Of a stretch of 64,000 nt of DNA, positions 37,291 through 46,549 are shown piece after piece; positions within the stretch are counted from its first letter, which is position 1, and every line of letters starts with the position of its first letter. The DNA comes from Marinomonas primoryensis (GTDB taxonomy: Bacteria > Pseudomonadota > Gammaproteobacteria > Pseudomonadales > Marinomonadaceae), in assembly GCF_013372285.1 (NCBI RefSeq), contig NZ_CP054301.1, positions 916,001 through 980,000 of the forward strand, read 5' to 3'. A program made the translations under genes and the position numbers. The notes under the pieces were generated by a model. The model made no database searches. It worked only from the letters and a program-made list of their open reading frames with translations, and was not told where the DNA came from.

Positions 37291-39309
37291 TTAATGCGGC
37301 TGGTTATTTTGGCTGCGTTTTAAGTCTCGGATAATAAAGCGACTAGGGTGCAGCTTATGGCTAATGTCTTGCTCTAAAGGCGAAGGTGTACCGAGGATTA
37401 AGCTGGCAATATAACTGCCACTTAACGGTGTCGATATCAATCCTCTCGATCCATGGCCAATGTTCATGTAGAGCTGATTGATTGGTTCTATCGCTTTGTC
37501 TGACCGCCATTTTGCGTTTTTACTGAGAGCTGCATAGGCTTGTTGGCACACTTTGTCTGATTGAACTGGTCCTACTATGGGGGTGTAGTCAGGAACCGCA
37601 CATCGGTACGATACTCTCCCACCGCATTCTTTACTGTCAAACGTACCTTTCGGCAATAACAGCAGCCTTTCTAAAATTGCCAGATTTCGTTTATGGTCTT
37701 CATCTCTTACTTGGTCATCATGATCTTTCAAGTCATAGGTTGACCCAAAATGCAGCAAGCCATTTATAGAGGGTGAAACATACCCAAATTCACATAAGAC
37801 TTTGTTAATGTCTATTTTATAGTCAGATTCCCCTATGGCCTTACAAGCGGCCTGGGCTTTTTCTATGTCAATAAACGAGACCTGTCCTCGAATAGGGTGC
37901 GCAGGTGTATTTGGCGCGACGTCGAGCGCTTCGGTATCATTTGCTGTGCATAAAACGACATGAGAGAAACATGCTTGTTGATTACTTGATATTGCTTCCC
38001 AACTAATGGGTTGGGAAGCAGAATGAATTTGAGAAAGGTTTTCAAGGCGCGTGTTTAAGCTAACCTTAATGTTTTTGTGAGAGAGTAGCTTTTCGCAAAG
38101 CTGAGTCAGTACCACCCAACCAGAAAGCGGTAATAACAAACTTCCTTCTCTGTCGTTATCCTCAGCGGCGCGTAAAATAGTCTCTGGGTAGCGTTTTTCA
38201 TTGATAAGCTTTTCGAAACGTTCGCTCTCTTTCTCATTTTTTGGAATTTGTATTAAGCCGCACTGATCCCAAAATGCTTTCTGTTTATCCAATATCGAAT
38301 AGAGACGAGTAGCGTGTAAGTAAGCGGATAGATAAAAGCGATTAACAGGCGTGTCTTGTGACGCTAATTTAGGGTAGAGCATGCCTTGTGGGTTGCCTGA
38401 TGCACCGCAAGCAATGTGGTCACCTTGTTCCCATACTGTGACGTTTATGCCTTGGCTTGCAAGTGCATACGCCGTATTTGCCCCAGCTAATCCTGCACCG
38501 ACCACTAATACATGAGTGACTTCTGTTTGTTTTTCTTGGCGTAGGTTAAACCAAGATTGGCCTTGTGACATGCGCTCTGATAGTGCGGCTGTTGGTTGTT
38601 TAAGTTCCGCAACGACCATTTCTCTTTTTTGACCAAAACCTTTTACCTTCTTAACATCAAAGCCGACACTTTGTAGGCCTCGGCGAACAATTCCCGCCGC
38701 AGTAAAAGTCGCGCAAGTGGTGCCTTGGTGGCTAAGTCGATGGATGTGCTTGAATAGGTTGTCGGTCCACATCTCTGGGTTTTTGCTCGGCGCAAAGCCA
38801 TCTAAAAACCACGCATCTACGTCGGCGTTTAACGCGGCGAAGCCTTCTTCTGCTTCACCAAACCAGAGTGTCAGCTGAATTTTTCCTTGTTCAAGTTCAA
38901 CGCGATGCATGCCATGACAGATTTCTGGATAAGCCTCGATAAGTTGCTGACTAAAATGACTGAGAGAAGGCCACATCTTCAAAGCATCTATTAGCATGCC
39001 TTTTGTCAGTGGGTACTTTTCTACAGAAATAAAATGCAGTTGCTTGTCACTAGGCGCTTCCGCTAAAAAATCTTGCCATGCACAGAGGAAGTTTAAGCCA
39101 GTGCCAAAACCTGTTTCAGCGATGACAAATGCGTTTTTCTTAAGAGACTTCCAGCGCTCAGCTAAGTGGTTGTTGTGTAGGAAAACATAGCGAGTTTCTT
39201 CTAAACCGGATTCTTTATCAAAATAGACATCATCGAACTGGTTGGAGTGCGGCGCGCCGTCATCTCCCCAGCTTAATGACGGTTTTTCTAATTGGTAGCT
39301 AGTTAACAC
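37291..39309 (-). CDS. mnmC: Bifunctional tRNA modification enzyme MnmC
   Basis: MnmC finishes mnm5(s2)U34 in tRNA: a C-terminal FAD-dependent oxidase removes carboxymethyl, and the N-terminal methyltransferase methylates the amine. The methyltransferase has AETGFGTGLNFL and the FDDVYFDKESGLEETRYVFL start block. The oxidase has the dinucleotide fold VVGAGLAGANTAYAL and FINIGHGSRGL-like end (NIGHGSRGLISTPL). I use GTG 39309, giving 672 residues, close to the E. coli enzyme; longer frames would add about 50 unconserved residues and lie deep inside ppiA. The GTG overlaps the ppiA stop by 11 bases. Confidence 0.93.
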   Translation of the reverse strand: MLTSYQLEKPSLSWGDDGAPHSNQFDDVYFDKESGLEETRYVFLHNNHLAERWKSLKKNAFVIAETGFGTGLNFLCAWQDFLAEAPSDKQLHFISVEKYPLTKGMLIDALKMWPSLSHFSQQLIEAYPEICHGMHRVELEQGKIQLTLWFGEAEEGFAALNADVDAWFLDGFAPSKNPEMWTDNLFKHIHRLSHQGTTCATFTAAGIVRRGLQSVGFDVKKVKGFGQKREMVVAELKQPTAALSERMSQGQSWFNLRQEKQTEVTHVLVVGAGLAGANTAYALASQGINVTVWEQGDHIACGASGNPQGMLYPKLASQDTPVNRFYLSAYLHATRLYSILDKQKAFWDQCGLIQIPKNEKESERFEKLINEKRYPETILRAAEDNDREGSLLLPLSGWVVLTQLCEKLLSHKNIKVSLNTRLENLSQIHSASQPISWEAISSNQQACFSHVVLCTANDTEALDVAPNTPAHPIRGQVSFIDIEKAQAACKAIGESDYKIDINKVLCEFGYVSPSINGLLHFGSTYDLKDHDDQVRDEDHKRNLAILERLLLLPKGTFDSKECGGRVSYRCAVPDYTPIVGPVQSDKVCQQAYAALSKNAKWRSDKAIEPINQLYMNIGHGSRGLISTPLSGSYIASLILGTPSPLEQDISHKLHPSRFIIRDLKRSQNNQPH

Positions 39310-39850
39310 GGACAATGCTCTTGATGACGACAGGAGTCGTTGGTACATTTTGATATGGTCCAACGCTTGATGTTGGTACCGCAGAAATGGCATCGACAAT
39401 ATCCATACCCGTAACGACTTCACCGAATACGGTATAACCCGCCGCGCCGCGCGAGCCATCATTTAAAAAGGCGTTATCGACTTGGTTAACGAAAAATTGC
39501 GACGTGGCACTATTTGGGTCTTGCGTGCGAGCCATGGCCAGCGTTCCTCGATTATTGGCTAATCCATTGTCGCCTTCGTAAGCCACGGCTTGGTGTGTTG
39601 TTTTACGCTCTAGGTCTGTTGTAAAACCACCGCCTTGCACCATGAAACCGCGAATTACCCGGTGAAAGATGGTCTCATCGTAAAATCCTTCATCAGCATA
39701 ACGTAAGAAGTTCTCTACCGTTTTTGGAGCCGCTTCGTCTTTTAAGTCTACTCGGATGGTGCCTTGACTGGTTAAAATATCGACTTCGGTGGCTTCTAGT
39801 TGTGAGCAAAAAGCCAGTAAAGCAAGACTGGTGATAAGAGATTTACGCAT
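39299..39850 (-). CDS. ppiA: Periplasmic peptidyl-prolyl isomerase (cyclophilin) PpiA
   Basis: A cyclophilin of 183 residues with a signal peptide (MRKSLITSLALLAFCSQLEA, cleavage near LEATE). The core FHRVIRGFMVQGGGF and MARTQDPNSATSQFFVN contain the catalytic Arg and Phe/Gln residues of the family. It catalyses proline isomerisation during periplasmic folding. It is upstream of mnmC on the same strand and overlaps it slightly. Confidence 0.95.
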   Translation of the reverse strand: MRKSLITSLALLAFCSQLEATEVDILTSQGTIRVDLKDEAAPKTVENFLRYADEGFYDETIFHRVIRGFMVQGGGFTTDLERKTTHQAVAYEGDNGLANNRGTLAMARTQDPNSATSQFFVNQVDNAFLNDGSRGAAGYTVFGEVVTGMDIVDAISAVPTSSVGPYQNVPTTPVVIKSIVRVN

Positions 39851-39941
39851 AGTGCTACTTCCTTATTTAATGTATGCCCAATACTATTGGGTGTGTCATA
39901 ACATGCCAAGACGTTTTGTGTATTTACCGGAGAGAAAATGA

Positions 39942-40223
39942 ATGCGAACTGCTGCCGTAGAAATTGAGTATTGTACTTTATGTCGTTGGATGTTGCGCGC
40001 CGCGTGGCTGGCTCAAGAGTTGCTAACGACATTTGATGACGATATTAAAAGTGTCACACTGTTGCCGACACAGGGCGGTATTTTTAAGATAAGGGTCAAT
40101 GGCCAGGAAATTTGGTGTCGAAAAGAAGAAGACGGTTTTCCAGAGGCGAAAGTGCTAAAGCAAAGAATGAGGGATGTTATTGATCCTGATCGAGACTTAG
40201 GGCATTCAGATGTGAAAATTTAA
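39942..40223 (+). CDS. SelT/SelW/SelH family protein, cysteine form
   Basis: A 93-residue thioredoxin-like protein with the CXXC pair Cys11/Cys14 (EIEYCTLCRW) at the position where selenoprotein W relatives have CXXU, followed by WLAQELLTTF and the conserved LLPTQGGIFKI. The cysteine form has no selenocysteine codon. The family is thought to act in redox reactions; the substrate is unknown. ATG 39942 has GGAGAG 7 bases upstream. Confidence 0.85.
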   Translation: MRTAAVEIEYCTLCRWMLRAAWLAQELLTTFDDDIKSVTLLPTQGGIFKIRVNGQEIWCRKEEDGFPEAKVLKQRMRDVIDPDRDLGHSDVKI

Positions 40224-40242
40224 ATTTATTACAAATAACCTT

Positions 40243-40282
40243 CCCTAATCTTCCCCGCAGAGAAGATTAGGGTGTGTTTTCT
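40243..40282 (+). terminator. Rho-independent terminator after the SelT/W/H-like gene
   Basis: A perfect 11-base-pair stem (40243-40253 with 40262-40272, loop of 8) is followed on the plus strand by TGTGTTTTCTTTT. It lies between convergent genes, and the plus-strand T-run assigns it mainly to the upstream gene, though it could also stop transcripts from yciI. Confidence 0.8.
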
Positions 40283-40283
40283 T

Positions 40284-40589
40284 TTAGGTATTTGGGAAAA
40301 CTTGTTTGAAAGGTTTTATCGTTACGTTTTTATAAACGCCAGCGTCCACATAAGGATCCGCGTCAGCCCATGCTTTTGCTTCTTCAAGGCTGCTAAATTC
40401 AGCGATCACAACGCTACCAGTAAAGCCAGCATCGCCTGGGTTATCTGAATCGATGGCAGGGTTTGGGCCTGCTAAGATCAAACGACCTTCGTTGTTCAGT
40501 ACTTCTAGGCGAGCAAGGTGTGCAGGGCGTGCTTCTAAACGCGCGCCAAGACTGTTAGTCACATCTTCGCCAATAATTGAGTAAAGCAT
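40284..40589 (-). CDS. yciI: YciI-like protein
   Basis: A 101-residue ferredoxin-like protein of the YciI family: [10 protein letters not shown], then [23 protein letters not shown] and the conserved [27 protein letters not shown]. Members are dimeric with a possible active-site His/Asp pair (His24 here); the reaction is not established. It starts 2 bases after yciB, an order shared with E. coli. Confidence 0.92.
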   Translation of the reverse strand: MLYSIIGEDVTNSLGARLEARPAHLARLEVLNNEGRLILAGPNPAIDSDNPGDAGFTGSVVIAEFSSLEEAKAWADADPYVDAGVYKNVTIKPFKQVFPNT

Positions 40590-40591
40590 TG

Positions 40592-41128
40592 CTATTCCTT
40601 ATTTTGTAAATGTGATGAGAGATAAATACCTTGCAGCAGAATAAAGACAATCGTCATGCCTAATAACCCAAACAGTTTGAAGTCTACCCATATCTCTTCA
40701 CTGTAAGAGAAGGCGACATATAAGTTAGTCGCGCCAGAAACAATAAAGAAACAGACCCAAGCAAGATTCAGAGTACGCCATATTTTAAAAGGCAGCTCAA
40801 GTTTATCGCCCATCATGCGTTGAATGATGTTTTTATCGCCAATAAACTGGCTACCAAAAAAGACAATGGCAAAAAGGCCGTTGACGATTGTCGGCTTCCA
40901 TTTGATGAAATCTCCATTTCCCATTAATACTGTCGCGCCGCCCAATAGCACGACTAACACTAATGAAATAATATGCATTTTCTCTACGGTTTTGTTTTTA
41001 AACCAAGTGAAACCAACTTGAATAAGTGTTGCTGGAATCAAAACGGCCGTTGCGAGAATGATGTCTCCTGTCATTTTATAAACAGCAAAAAAGATAACGA
41101 TAGGAAGAAAGTCGAATAGTATTTTCAT
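40592..41128 (-). CDS. yciB: Intracellular septation protein A (YciB/IspZ)
   Basis: A 178-residue inner-membrane protein with five to six membrane segments. [23 protein letters not shown] is the family start, and the loop [14 protein letters not shown] and [17 protein letters not shown] are conserved. YciB influences cell-envelope synthesis and division. It is divergent from the rnm gene. Confidence 0.94.
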   Translation of the reverse strand: MKILFDFLPIVIFFAVYKMTGDIILATAVLIPATLIQVGFTWFKNKTVEKMHIISLVLVVLLGGATVLMGNGDFIKWKPTIVNGLFAIVFFGSQFIGDKNIIQRMMGDKLELPFKIWRTLNLAWVCFFIVSGATNLYVAFSYSEEIWVDFKLFGLLGMTIVFILLQGIYLSSHLQNKE

Positions 41129-41174
41129 ATAAAAAACCCAGTGTATGTATACTAGAATGTATGTATGCTGGTCT

Positions 41175-41180
41175 TATAAT
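41175..41180 (+). promoter_or_regulatory. Candidate -10 box upstream of rnm
   Basis: A perfect TATAAT lies 32 bases before the rnm start. The matching -35 is poor, and a direct repeat of TGTATGTAT lies just upstream (41143-41150 region and 41158-41166), so this is a candidate only. Confidence 0.35.
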
Positions 41181-41212
41181 AACCATCATTCCTTTTAAAG
41201 AACAGTCAATCT

Positions 41213-42064
41213 ATGCCTGAAGCTGCGAGTTACCGAAAAGTCGATTTACACACCCATTCAACGTGTTCGGATGGTAAATTTTCGCCGACTCAACTAGTCG
41301 ATCTTGCCGTCGAGCAAAAAGTGTCCCTGTTCGCTCTAACGGATCACGACACATTGGATGGAATTGCTGAAGCAGGCCAAAGAGCGTCTGAACATGGGTT
41401 AAGTTTCATCAATGGCGTTGAGCTATCAACCCAGTGGAATGGTGTTCCTCTGCATATGGTGGCATTAAACTTTACACGGGATAATCCTGCCTTACTGTCG
41501 ATTGTCGAAGAAAATCAGGCAATACGTTTAGATCGAGCACGACGGATTGCTGATTTGTTGGTAAAACAGGGGTTACCTGATTTGTTTGATGAAGCGACAG
41601 CATTGGCTGGTGAAAGCCAGCTAGGGCGACCACATTTCGCGAGTTTATTGGTTGAGCAAGGGTTTGTGAAAGACGCGAATAAAGCGTTTGATCGTTATTT
41701 AGGGAATAAGCGGTTGGGGCAATTGCGGGATGTGTGGCCTGACCTTGAAACGGTATTAACCGCACTTTCGGGTCAAAATATGGAGTTGGTTTTAGCACAC
41801 CCTAAACGCTACCCTCTTACCGTGACCAAATTAAAACGCTTATTGGGCGATTTTAAAAAATGGGGTGGGACTGGGATCGAAATTGTTTCGGGTAATGAGC
41901 GTCCAGATAGTGTTCGCTTATTGGAGCGCTTATCGAGAGAGTTTGGACTAAAAGCCTCAGTAGGAAGTGACTATCATGGACCGTTTGGGCCTTGGATGCA
42001 GGTGGGAAAGTTCACCCAAATACATGAAAGTGAAGTCGATTTAGTTTGGCAGGCTTGGGCATAG
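41213..42064 (+). CDS. rnm: PHP-domain 5'-3' exoribonuclease (Rnm/YciV/TrpH family)
   Basis: A 283-residue PHP phosphoesterase with the metal-binding motifs VDLHTHSTCSDGKFSP, TDHDTLDG, NGVELST, HPKRYPLT and GSDYHGPFGPW in order. In E. coli this protein (YciV, RNase AM) trims 5' ends of small rRNAs and degrades short RNAs and 3',5'-bisnucleotides. The neighbourhood yciB/yciI-rnm-yciO-rluB matches the E. coli trp-region arrangement. Confidence 0.92.
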   Translation: MPEAASYRKVDLHTHSTCSDGKFSPTQLVDLAVEQKVSLFALTDHDTLDGIAEAGQRASEHGLSFINGVELSTQWNGVPLHMVALNFTRDNPALLSIVEENQAIRLDRARRIADLLVKQGLPDLFDEATALAGESQLGRPHFASLLVEQGFVKDANKAFDRYLGNKRLGQLRDVWPDLETVLTALSGQNMELVLAHPKRYPLTVTKLKRLLGDFKKWGGTGIEIVSGNERPDSVRLLERLSREFGLKASVGSDYHGPFGPWMQVGKFTQIHESEVDLVWQAWA

Positions 42065-42136
42065 CAAAATTTTTATAACCTAGCTTCTTAGGTGTTAGGT
42101 TTTGTGTATATATTGACATTTTTAGTGGAGAGTAGG

Positions 42137-42757
42137 TTGAGTCAATTTTTTCAGATACACCCAGAAAACCCACAGGCGCGTTTGATTAAACAAGCGGCAG
42201 AAGTCATTCGTAATGGTGGTGTTATTGCTTATCCAACAGACTGTGGATATTCATTGGGTTGTCATCTTGGTGATAAATCAGCACAGGATCGAATTAGAGC
42301 AATTCGTCGCTTAGATGATAAGCATAACTTTACGTTGGTGTGTCGTGATTTATCTGAAATATCAACCTATGCACGGTTTGACAATCGCCTATATCGCTTA
42401 CTTAAAAATAATACTCCAGGTCCTTACACCTTCATTTTCAGTGCCACATCAGAAGTGCCTAGGCGGTTATTGCATCCAAAAAGAAAGGCGATTGGTATTC
42501 GAATCCCAAATAATCAAATAGTGTCTGCGTTGTTAGAAGAGTTGGGCGAGCCGATCATGAGTGTTTCTCTTATTTTACCTGGAGAAACCGATCCGATGAC
42601 CGACCCATACGACATTCGCGATACGCTCGAACATGCGCTAGATTTAGTTATAGATGGCGGCTTTTGTGGGCTACAGCCGACAACGGTCGTTAAAATGGAT
42701 GCTGATAGCATTGAAGTAGTTCGTATTGGCGCAGGGGATCCTGCGCCGTTTCAGTAA
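42137..42757 (+). CDS. yciO: YciO family protein (Sua5/YrdC-like)
   Basis: A 206-residue YrdC-fold protein: MSQFFQIHPENPQARLIKQA, then GGVIAYPTDCGYSLGC, RAIRRLDDKHNFTLVCRDL and PGPYTFIFSAT. It is the stand-alone YciO branch related to threonylcarbamoyl-AMP synthase; its own activity is weak and its role uncertain. I choose TTG 42137 because GGAG lies 6 bases upstream and the result matches E. coli YciO in length; a longer start at 42092 has no support. Confidence 0.92.
   Translation: MSQFFQIHPENPQARLIKQAAEVIRNGGVIAYPTDCGYSLGCHLGDKSAQDRIRAIRRLDDKHNFTLVCRDLSEISTYARFDNRLYRLLKNNTPGPYTFIFSATSEVPRRLLHPKRKAIGIRIPNNQIVSALLEELGEPIMSVSLILPGETDPMTDPYDIRDTLEHALDLVIDGGFCGLQPTTVVKMDADSIEVVRIGAGDPAPFQ
42728..42747 (+). 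terminator. Hairpin at the 3' end of yciO
   Basis: GGCGCAGG and CCTGCGCC form a perfect eight-pair stem around GGAT within the last codons of yciO. The sequence after it, GTTTCAGTAAATTGTTT, is only moderately T-rich. It may be an overlapping terminator, separating yciO from the rluB promoter region. Confidence 0.4.
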
Positions 42758-42774
42758 ATTGTTTAATATTCAGC

Positions 42775-42804
42775 TGTCAAGGCCCACGGTGTGTGGCTTA
42801 TAAT
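42775..42804 (+). promoter_or_regulatory. Candidate promoter of rluB
   Basis: A perfect TATAAT at 42799-42804 is preceded by TGTCAA at 42775-42780 (18-base spacing) as a poor -35. It lies 68 bases before the rluB start, downstream of the yciO hairpin, which makes it the most likely promoter in the gap. Confidence 0.4.
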
Positions 42805-42872
42805 GCGCTAAATAGTCAATTAATATTATTAAAACTGGGTTGCTGAGAAGCATTCCCTCTAAGAGGTTCGTA

Positions 42873-43775
42873 ATGGACGAAAAGTTACAAAAAGTATTAG
42901 CAAGAGCAGGTCAGGGTTCACGCCGTGAAATGGAAACCCGTATCCGTGAAGGTCGTGTATTAGTGAATGGTGAGGTTGCTACATTAGGCGACCGTGTAAG
43001 CCTGACAGATACAGTTTCGATAGATGGATATGTCATCGAAGCGACAGAAGCAGGTGAAAATCGCCGTATTATTATTTATAACAAACCCGAAGGTGAGGTT
43101 TGTACTCGTAAAGACCCAGAAGGTCGACCGACTGTTTTTGATAAGCTGCCTAAGCTGCGCGGAGAGCGCTGGATTGCGGTAGGCCGTTTGGATATTAATA
43201 CTTCTGGTTTGTTGCTCTTTACGACGGATGGTGAACTAGCGAATAGATTGATGCACCCATCGACGGAGATAGATCGAGAGTATCTTGTCCGTGTCATGGG
43301 TGAAGTAACAGAAGAAAACATTGCCGCGTTGAAAAAAGGCGTGATCATGGACGATGGTATTGCCAAGTTTACTGATATTGTCGATGGTGGTGGTGAAGGT
43401 ATTAACCGCTGGTTTTACGTATGCTTAATGGAAGGTCGTAACCGCGAAGTTCGTCGTCTTTGGGAGTCCCAAGGCGTTAAGGTTAACCGTTTGAAGCGTG
43501 TTCGTTTTGGTCCTATTTTCTTACCGTCAAAAGCAAAGGTAGGTCGTTGGGTCGAAATGGAAGACGCTGAAGTTAATTCATTGTGTGCCATGGTTGATCT
43601 TAAAGTGTCGGAATTGAAACCTAAGACGCAGCAGCAAAAGCTTGAACTTAAACGTCACAAGAATAAAGCAACGGCGGGCGGTGCACGTCGCGGCGCAAAT
43701 AAAGGCTTTGATTGGCAGAGTAGCGATAAACAGGAATTTAAGCCTAAAAAACCAGGCAAAAGGTCGTTTCGTTAA
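42873..43775 (+). CDS. rluB: 23S rRNA pseudouridine synthase RluB
   Basis: RluB converts U2605 (E. coli numbering) of 23S rRNA to pseudouridine. An S4 RNA-binding domain (about 1-65: [21 protein letters not shown]) precedes the RsuA-type catalytic domain with the aspartate motif [20 protein letters not shown] basic Lys/Arg-rich tail ends the 300-residue protein. ATG 42873 has AAGAGG 6 bases upstream; an in-frame TTG at 42840 is not needed. Confidence 0.94.
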   Translation: MDEKLQKVLARAGQGSRREMETRIREGRVLVNGEVATLGDRVSLTDTVSIDGYVIEATEAGENRRIIIYNKPEGEVCTRKDPEGRPTVFDKLPKLRGERWIAVGRLDINTSGLLLFTTDGELANRLMHPSTEIDREYLVRVMGEVTEENIAALKKGVIMDDGIAKFTDIVDGGGEGINRWFYVCLMEGRNREVRRLWESQGVKVNRLKRVRFGPIFLPSKAKVGRWVEMEDAEVNSLCAMVDLKVSELKPKTQQQKLELKRHKNKATAGGARRGANKGFDWQSSDKQEFKPKKPGKRSFR

Positions 43776-43802
43776 GATAAATTGGTTTGGAGTCGTAGAA
43801 GC

Positions 43803-44258
43803 ATGGTTCGCTGGATAATTGCATTAATTGTGGTCTTGGTTGTCGGTTTTTTTATTTACGTAAATGTAAGTAATAAATTGCCTGAAGGGCTTGGTGTAAC
43901 GGATGGTCTGTTGAAGCCTTGTTCCTCGTCTCCTAATTGTGTGTCGACGCAGGCAGCGCCAGAAGATACGGTTCATTATGCTGAGCCTATTATTTACACG
44001 GGCGGTCGTAAAGACACGCAGTTATCTATCGAATCCTATATGCTGAATAAGGGAAATGCTCGGATTGTGAGTAGTACCTTAGGCTATGTCCATTTCGAGG
44101 TGACGAGTCACTTGGTGGGCTATATTGATGATGTTGAGTTCTATTTCCCCGAAGCGGATAGCGTTGTACATTTTCGTTCGGGCTCGCGTGTGGGTCATTC
44201 CGACTTCGGTGTAAATCGCGAGAGAGTTAGAAAAATTCAAGATCTTCTAGTAAATTAA
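43803..44258 (+). CDS. DUF1499 membrane-anchored protein
   Basis: A 151-residue protein with one N-terminal membrane segment (about 3-22) and a DUF1499 domain beginning LKPCSSSPNCVSTQA and containing VHFEVTSHLVGYIDDVEFYF. Function is unknown. ATG 43803 is chosen as the first Met before the membrane segment; TTG 43782 would add seven residues. It ends 34 bases before the response-regulator gene. Confidence 0.88.
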   Translation: MVRWIIALIVVLVVGFFIYVNVSNKLPEGLGVTDGLLKPCSSSPNCVSTQAAPEDTVHYAEPIIYTGGRKDTQLSIESYMLNKGNARIVSSTLGYVHFEVTSHLVGYIDDVEFYFPEADSVVHFRSGSRVGHSDFGVNRERVRKIQDLLVN

Positions 44259-44292
44259 TTCTAAAACGATAATAGTTGGACGAGGATTGCCC

Positions 44293-45012
44293 ATGAGTTT
44301 AGATGACAACCAAACTATTTTAATTGTTGAGGATGATGAGCGTTTAGCTTTATTGACTCAAGAATACTTACAAAAGAATGGTTTCAACGTTGGTGTTGAA
44401 GCGGATGGCCGCAAGGCTATTTCTCGTATTATTGAAGAGCAACCTTCTCTTGTTATCTTAGATTTGATGTTGCCCGGTGCTGACGGCTTTACAGTATGTC
44501 GCAGTGTCCGTCATGACTACAAAGGACCTATTTTAATGTTGACGGCTCGCAGTGATGATGTCGACCAAATTTTAGGTTTAGAAATTGGGGCGGATGATTA
44601 TGTTTCTAAGCCTGCAAAACCAAGGGTGTTGTTAGCAAGAGTGCAGTCGTTATTGCGTCGCAGTACGCAAGATGTTGACCTGTCTGCTGAATCCTCTAAA
44701 GAAGAGCAGAACTTGATTTTTGGCCCTTTGACAATTGATAACTCTCGTCGTGAGGCTTGGTTGCTCGAAGAAGAAGTCGAACTTACCAGTGCTGAATTTG
44801 ATTTATTGTGGTTGTTGGCCAGTAGTGCTGGTCGTATTCTAAGTCGTGAAGAGATTTTTGGTGAATTGCGTGGTATCGAGTACGACGGTCAAGATCGTTC
44901 TGTTGATGTTAGAATCTCTCGAATTCGCTCAAAAATAGGCGATGACCCAATTCATCCTCGTCGTATAAAAACCATTCGTAGTAAGGGTTACTTGTTTGTA
45001 AAAGAAGTATAG
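44293..45012 (+). CDS. OmpR-family response regulator (RstA-like)
   Basis: The 239-residue protein has a receiver domain with acidic pair Asp/Asp in VEDDERLAL, phospho-acceptor in LVILDLMLPGADGF and lysine in YVSKPAKPR, then a winged-helix DNA-binding domain (LTSAEFDLLWLLASSAGRIL to RSKGYLFV). The SKPAKP box and overall wording are of RstA type. ATG 44293 has GAGGA 6 bases upstream. It is followed 7 bases later by its sensor kinase. The stimulus is not visible from sequence. Confidence 0.88.
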   Translation: MSLDDNQTILIVEDDERLALLTQEYLQKNGFNVGVEADGRKAISRIIEEQPSLVILDLMLPGADGFTVCRSVRHDYKGPILMLTARSDDVDQILGLEIGADDYVSKPAKPRVLLARVQSLLRRSTQDVDLSAESSKEEQNLIFGPLTIDNSRREAWLLEEEVELTSAEFDLLWLLASSAGRILSREEIFGELRGIEYDGQDRSVDVRISRIRSKIGDDPIHPRRIKTIRSKGYLFVKEV

Positions 45013-45019
45013 GAACGTA

Positions 45020-46534
45020 ATGCGAGCTGAAATGTGGCGTTTATATCGGCACCTGGTGTTTGGAGGTGTCGTTATTGTCTTGTCCTGTTACGTTGTTATG
45101 GCATTTACTCAAGCTCGCTTCAGTGCTTCAAGAGTAGAGCAATTGCTTTGTGTAGACGCAGAAATAAGCTCTGTTCTCCTGCTTTCTGGTATTAGCCAGC
45201 AGCTACCAGAGTCTCAGTTTAATTGGACTTTACAGCTAACTGAGCCTCTTTCAATTTCAACGATTTCCTCGTTAATAAGTCAAAAAAAATGGCTTAAATT
45301 CCCCGATAATAGCTATCAATTAACGTTTGAACATTCTGGTCAGTCTGTATTAATGGGCCGAGCGTATCAACATGACAAATTTTTTAAATTTGAATCCTTG
45401 TTGCAGCGTTTTCTTCTATCAGATCAGATGAGTTATCAGGATAAGAAGTCTTTAATTGAAAATATGCCGTGTCTTTCTGTTGAGTATATTTCTTCTAAAT
45501 CTCCCAGTGTGTTAACGGGTGTTGCCTTGGTTCATGGTGCTTATGGGGAGTATGGTTTCTTATGGGAAGATGAGGAGGCGGACGGCGCTGTTTACTTGTC
45601 CATTGTCCATGAAGAAAATATTTCCTTAACCTTTACTGTGGTTATTATTGTCTTTGTAGGAATGCTAGTCATGCTTATTCTCATCTGGCGTGAATTAGTC
45701 TCTCTTGATTTTAAACGAAAGACATTTGAAAGTATTACTCGTCAAATTGCTCGCGGTAGAAGTGGTTTGCCAAAAGGTATTCCGGATAGTAATGGCACAC
45801 TAAAAGAATTGGCTTATTCATTTGATTCTATGTCATCACATATTCAACGCTTATTGAAAGTGCAGCGTGAAATGATAAATGCCATTTCCCATGAGTTAAG
45901 AACACCTATTGCCCGTTTACGGTTCGGGTTGGAGGTGATGAAGGACGAAGTGGATGATGATGTTGCTAAATCTATCGAAGCGTTGGAAGGTGATGTCGAA
46001 GAGTTGAATACGTTGGTGGATGAAGTGCTTACTTACGGGAAGCTAGAGGGTGGCTCATTAGAACTTAATTTCAAAGAGCTTTCTATTTCTCAATTAGTTG
46101 ATGGCATTTTGAGACATAATCACCTGCTACTTCAGCATCTTAGTGTCGACGTGGATATTAATGAGGCAGACATAGTGTTGGCTGATGAACATCATCTGAG
46201 CAGAGCCTTACAGAATCTTATTTTGAATGCAGCTAAATACGCTGCTAGCAAAATCTCCATTACTTTCTCTCATGACTCAGAGCGTTGGCAGTTAGATATT
46301 GAAGATGATGGTCCTGGTATTGCTTTTGAAGACAGGGATAAAGTTTTTATACCTTTCCAGCGATTGGATAACAGCCGGACGCGTGCTTCAGGAGGTTATG
46401 GGTTAGGGCTCGCAATTGTTCAGCGTATTGCTTTTTGGCATGGCGGTGCAGTATTGATCGATGCGAGTGAGTCTGGTGGCGCTAAATTTAGTTTGATTTG
46501 GTCACGTAATCAGCATCAGAACACCTTGTCCTGA
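45020..46534 (+). CDS. Sensor histidine kinase (RstB-like)
   Basis: A 504-residue inner-membrane kinase: membrane segments near residues 12-30 and 203-225 bracket a periplasmic sensor domain that I do not recognise. A HAMP-like linker follows, then the H-box AISHELRTPIARLRFG, N-box LQNLILNAAKYA and G-boxes EDDGPGIAF and GGYGLGLAIV. It should phosphorylate the regulator encoded just upstream. The H-box (HELRTPIARLRF) resembles RstB. Confidence 0.88.
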   Translation: MRAEMWRLYRHLVFGGVVIVLSCYVVMAFTQARFSASRVEQLLCVDAEISSVLLLSGISQQLPESQFNWTLQLTEPLSISTISSLISQKKWLKFPDNSYQLTFEHSGQSVLMGRAYQHDKFFKFESLLQRFLLSDQMSYQDKKSLIENMPCLSVEYISSKSPSVLTGVALVHGAYGEYGFLWEDEEADGAVYLSIVHEENISLTFTVVIIVFVGMLVMLILIWRELVSLDFKRKTFESITRQIARGRSGLPKGIPDSNGTLKELAYSFDSMSSHIQRLLKVQREMINAISHELRTPIARLRFGLEVMKDEVDDDVAKSIEALEGDVEELNTLVDEVLTYGKLEGGSLELNFKELSISQLVDGILRHNHLLLQHLSVDVDINEADIVLADEHHLSRALQNLILNAAKYAASKISITFSHDSERWQLDIEDDGPGIAFEDRDKVFIPFQRLDNSRTRASGGYGLGLAIVQRIAFWHGGAVLIDASESGGAKFSLIWSRNQHQNTLS

Positions 46535-46541
46535 TGCTGAT
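46509..46541 (+). repeat. Perfect inverted repeat at the end of the kinase gene
   Basis: ATCAGCATCAG at 46509-46519 and its exact complement at 46531-46541 enclose an 11-base loop and include the kinase stop codon. It lies 9 bases before the end of the convergent metR. No T-run follows on the plus strand, so terminator function is only possible. Confidence 0.5.
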
Positions 46542-46549
46542 ATAAGTCC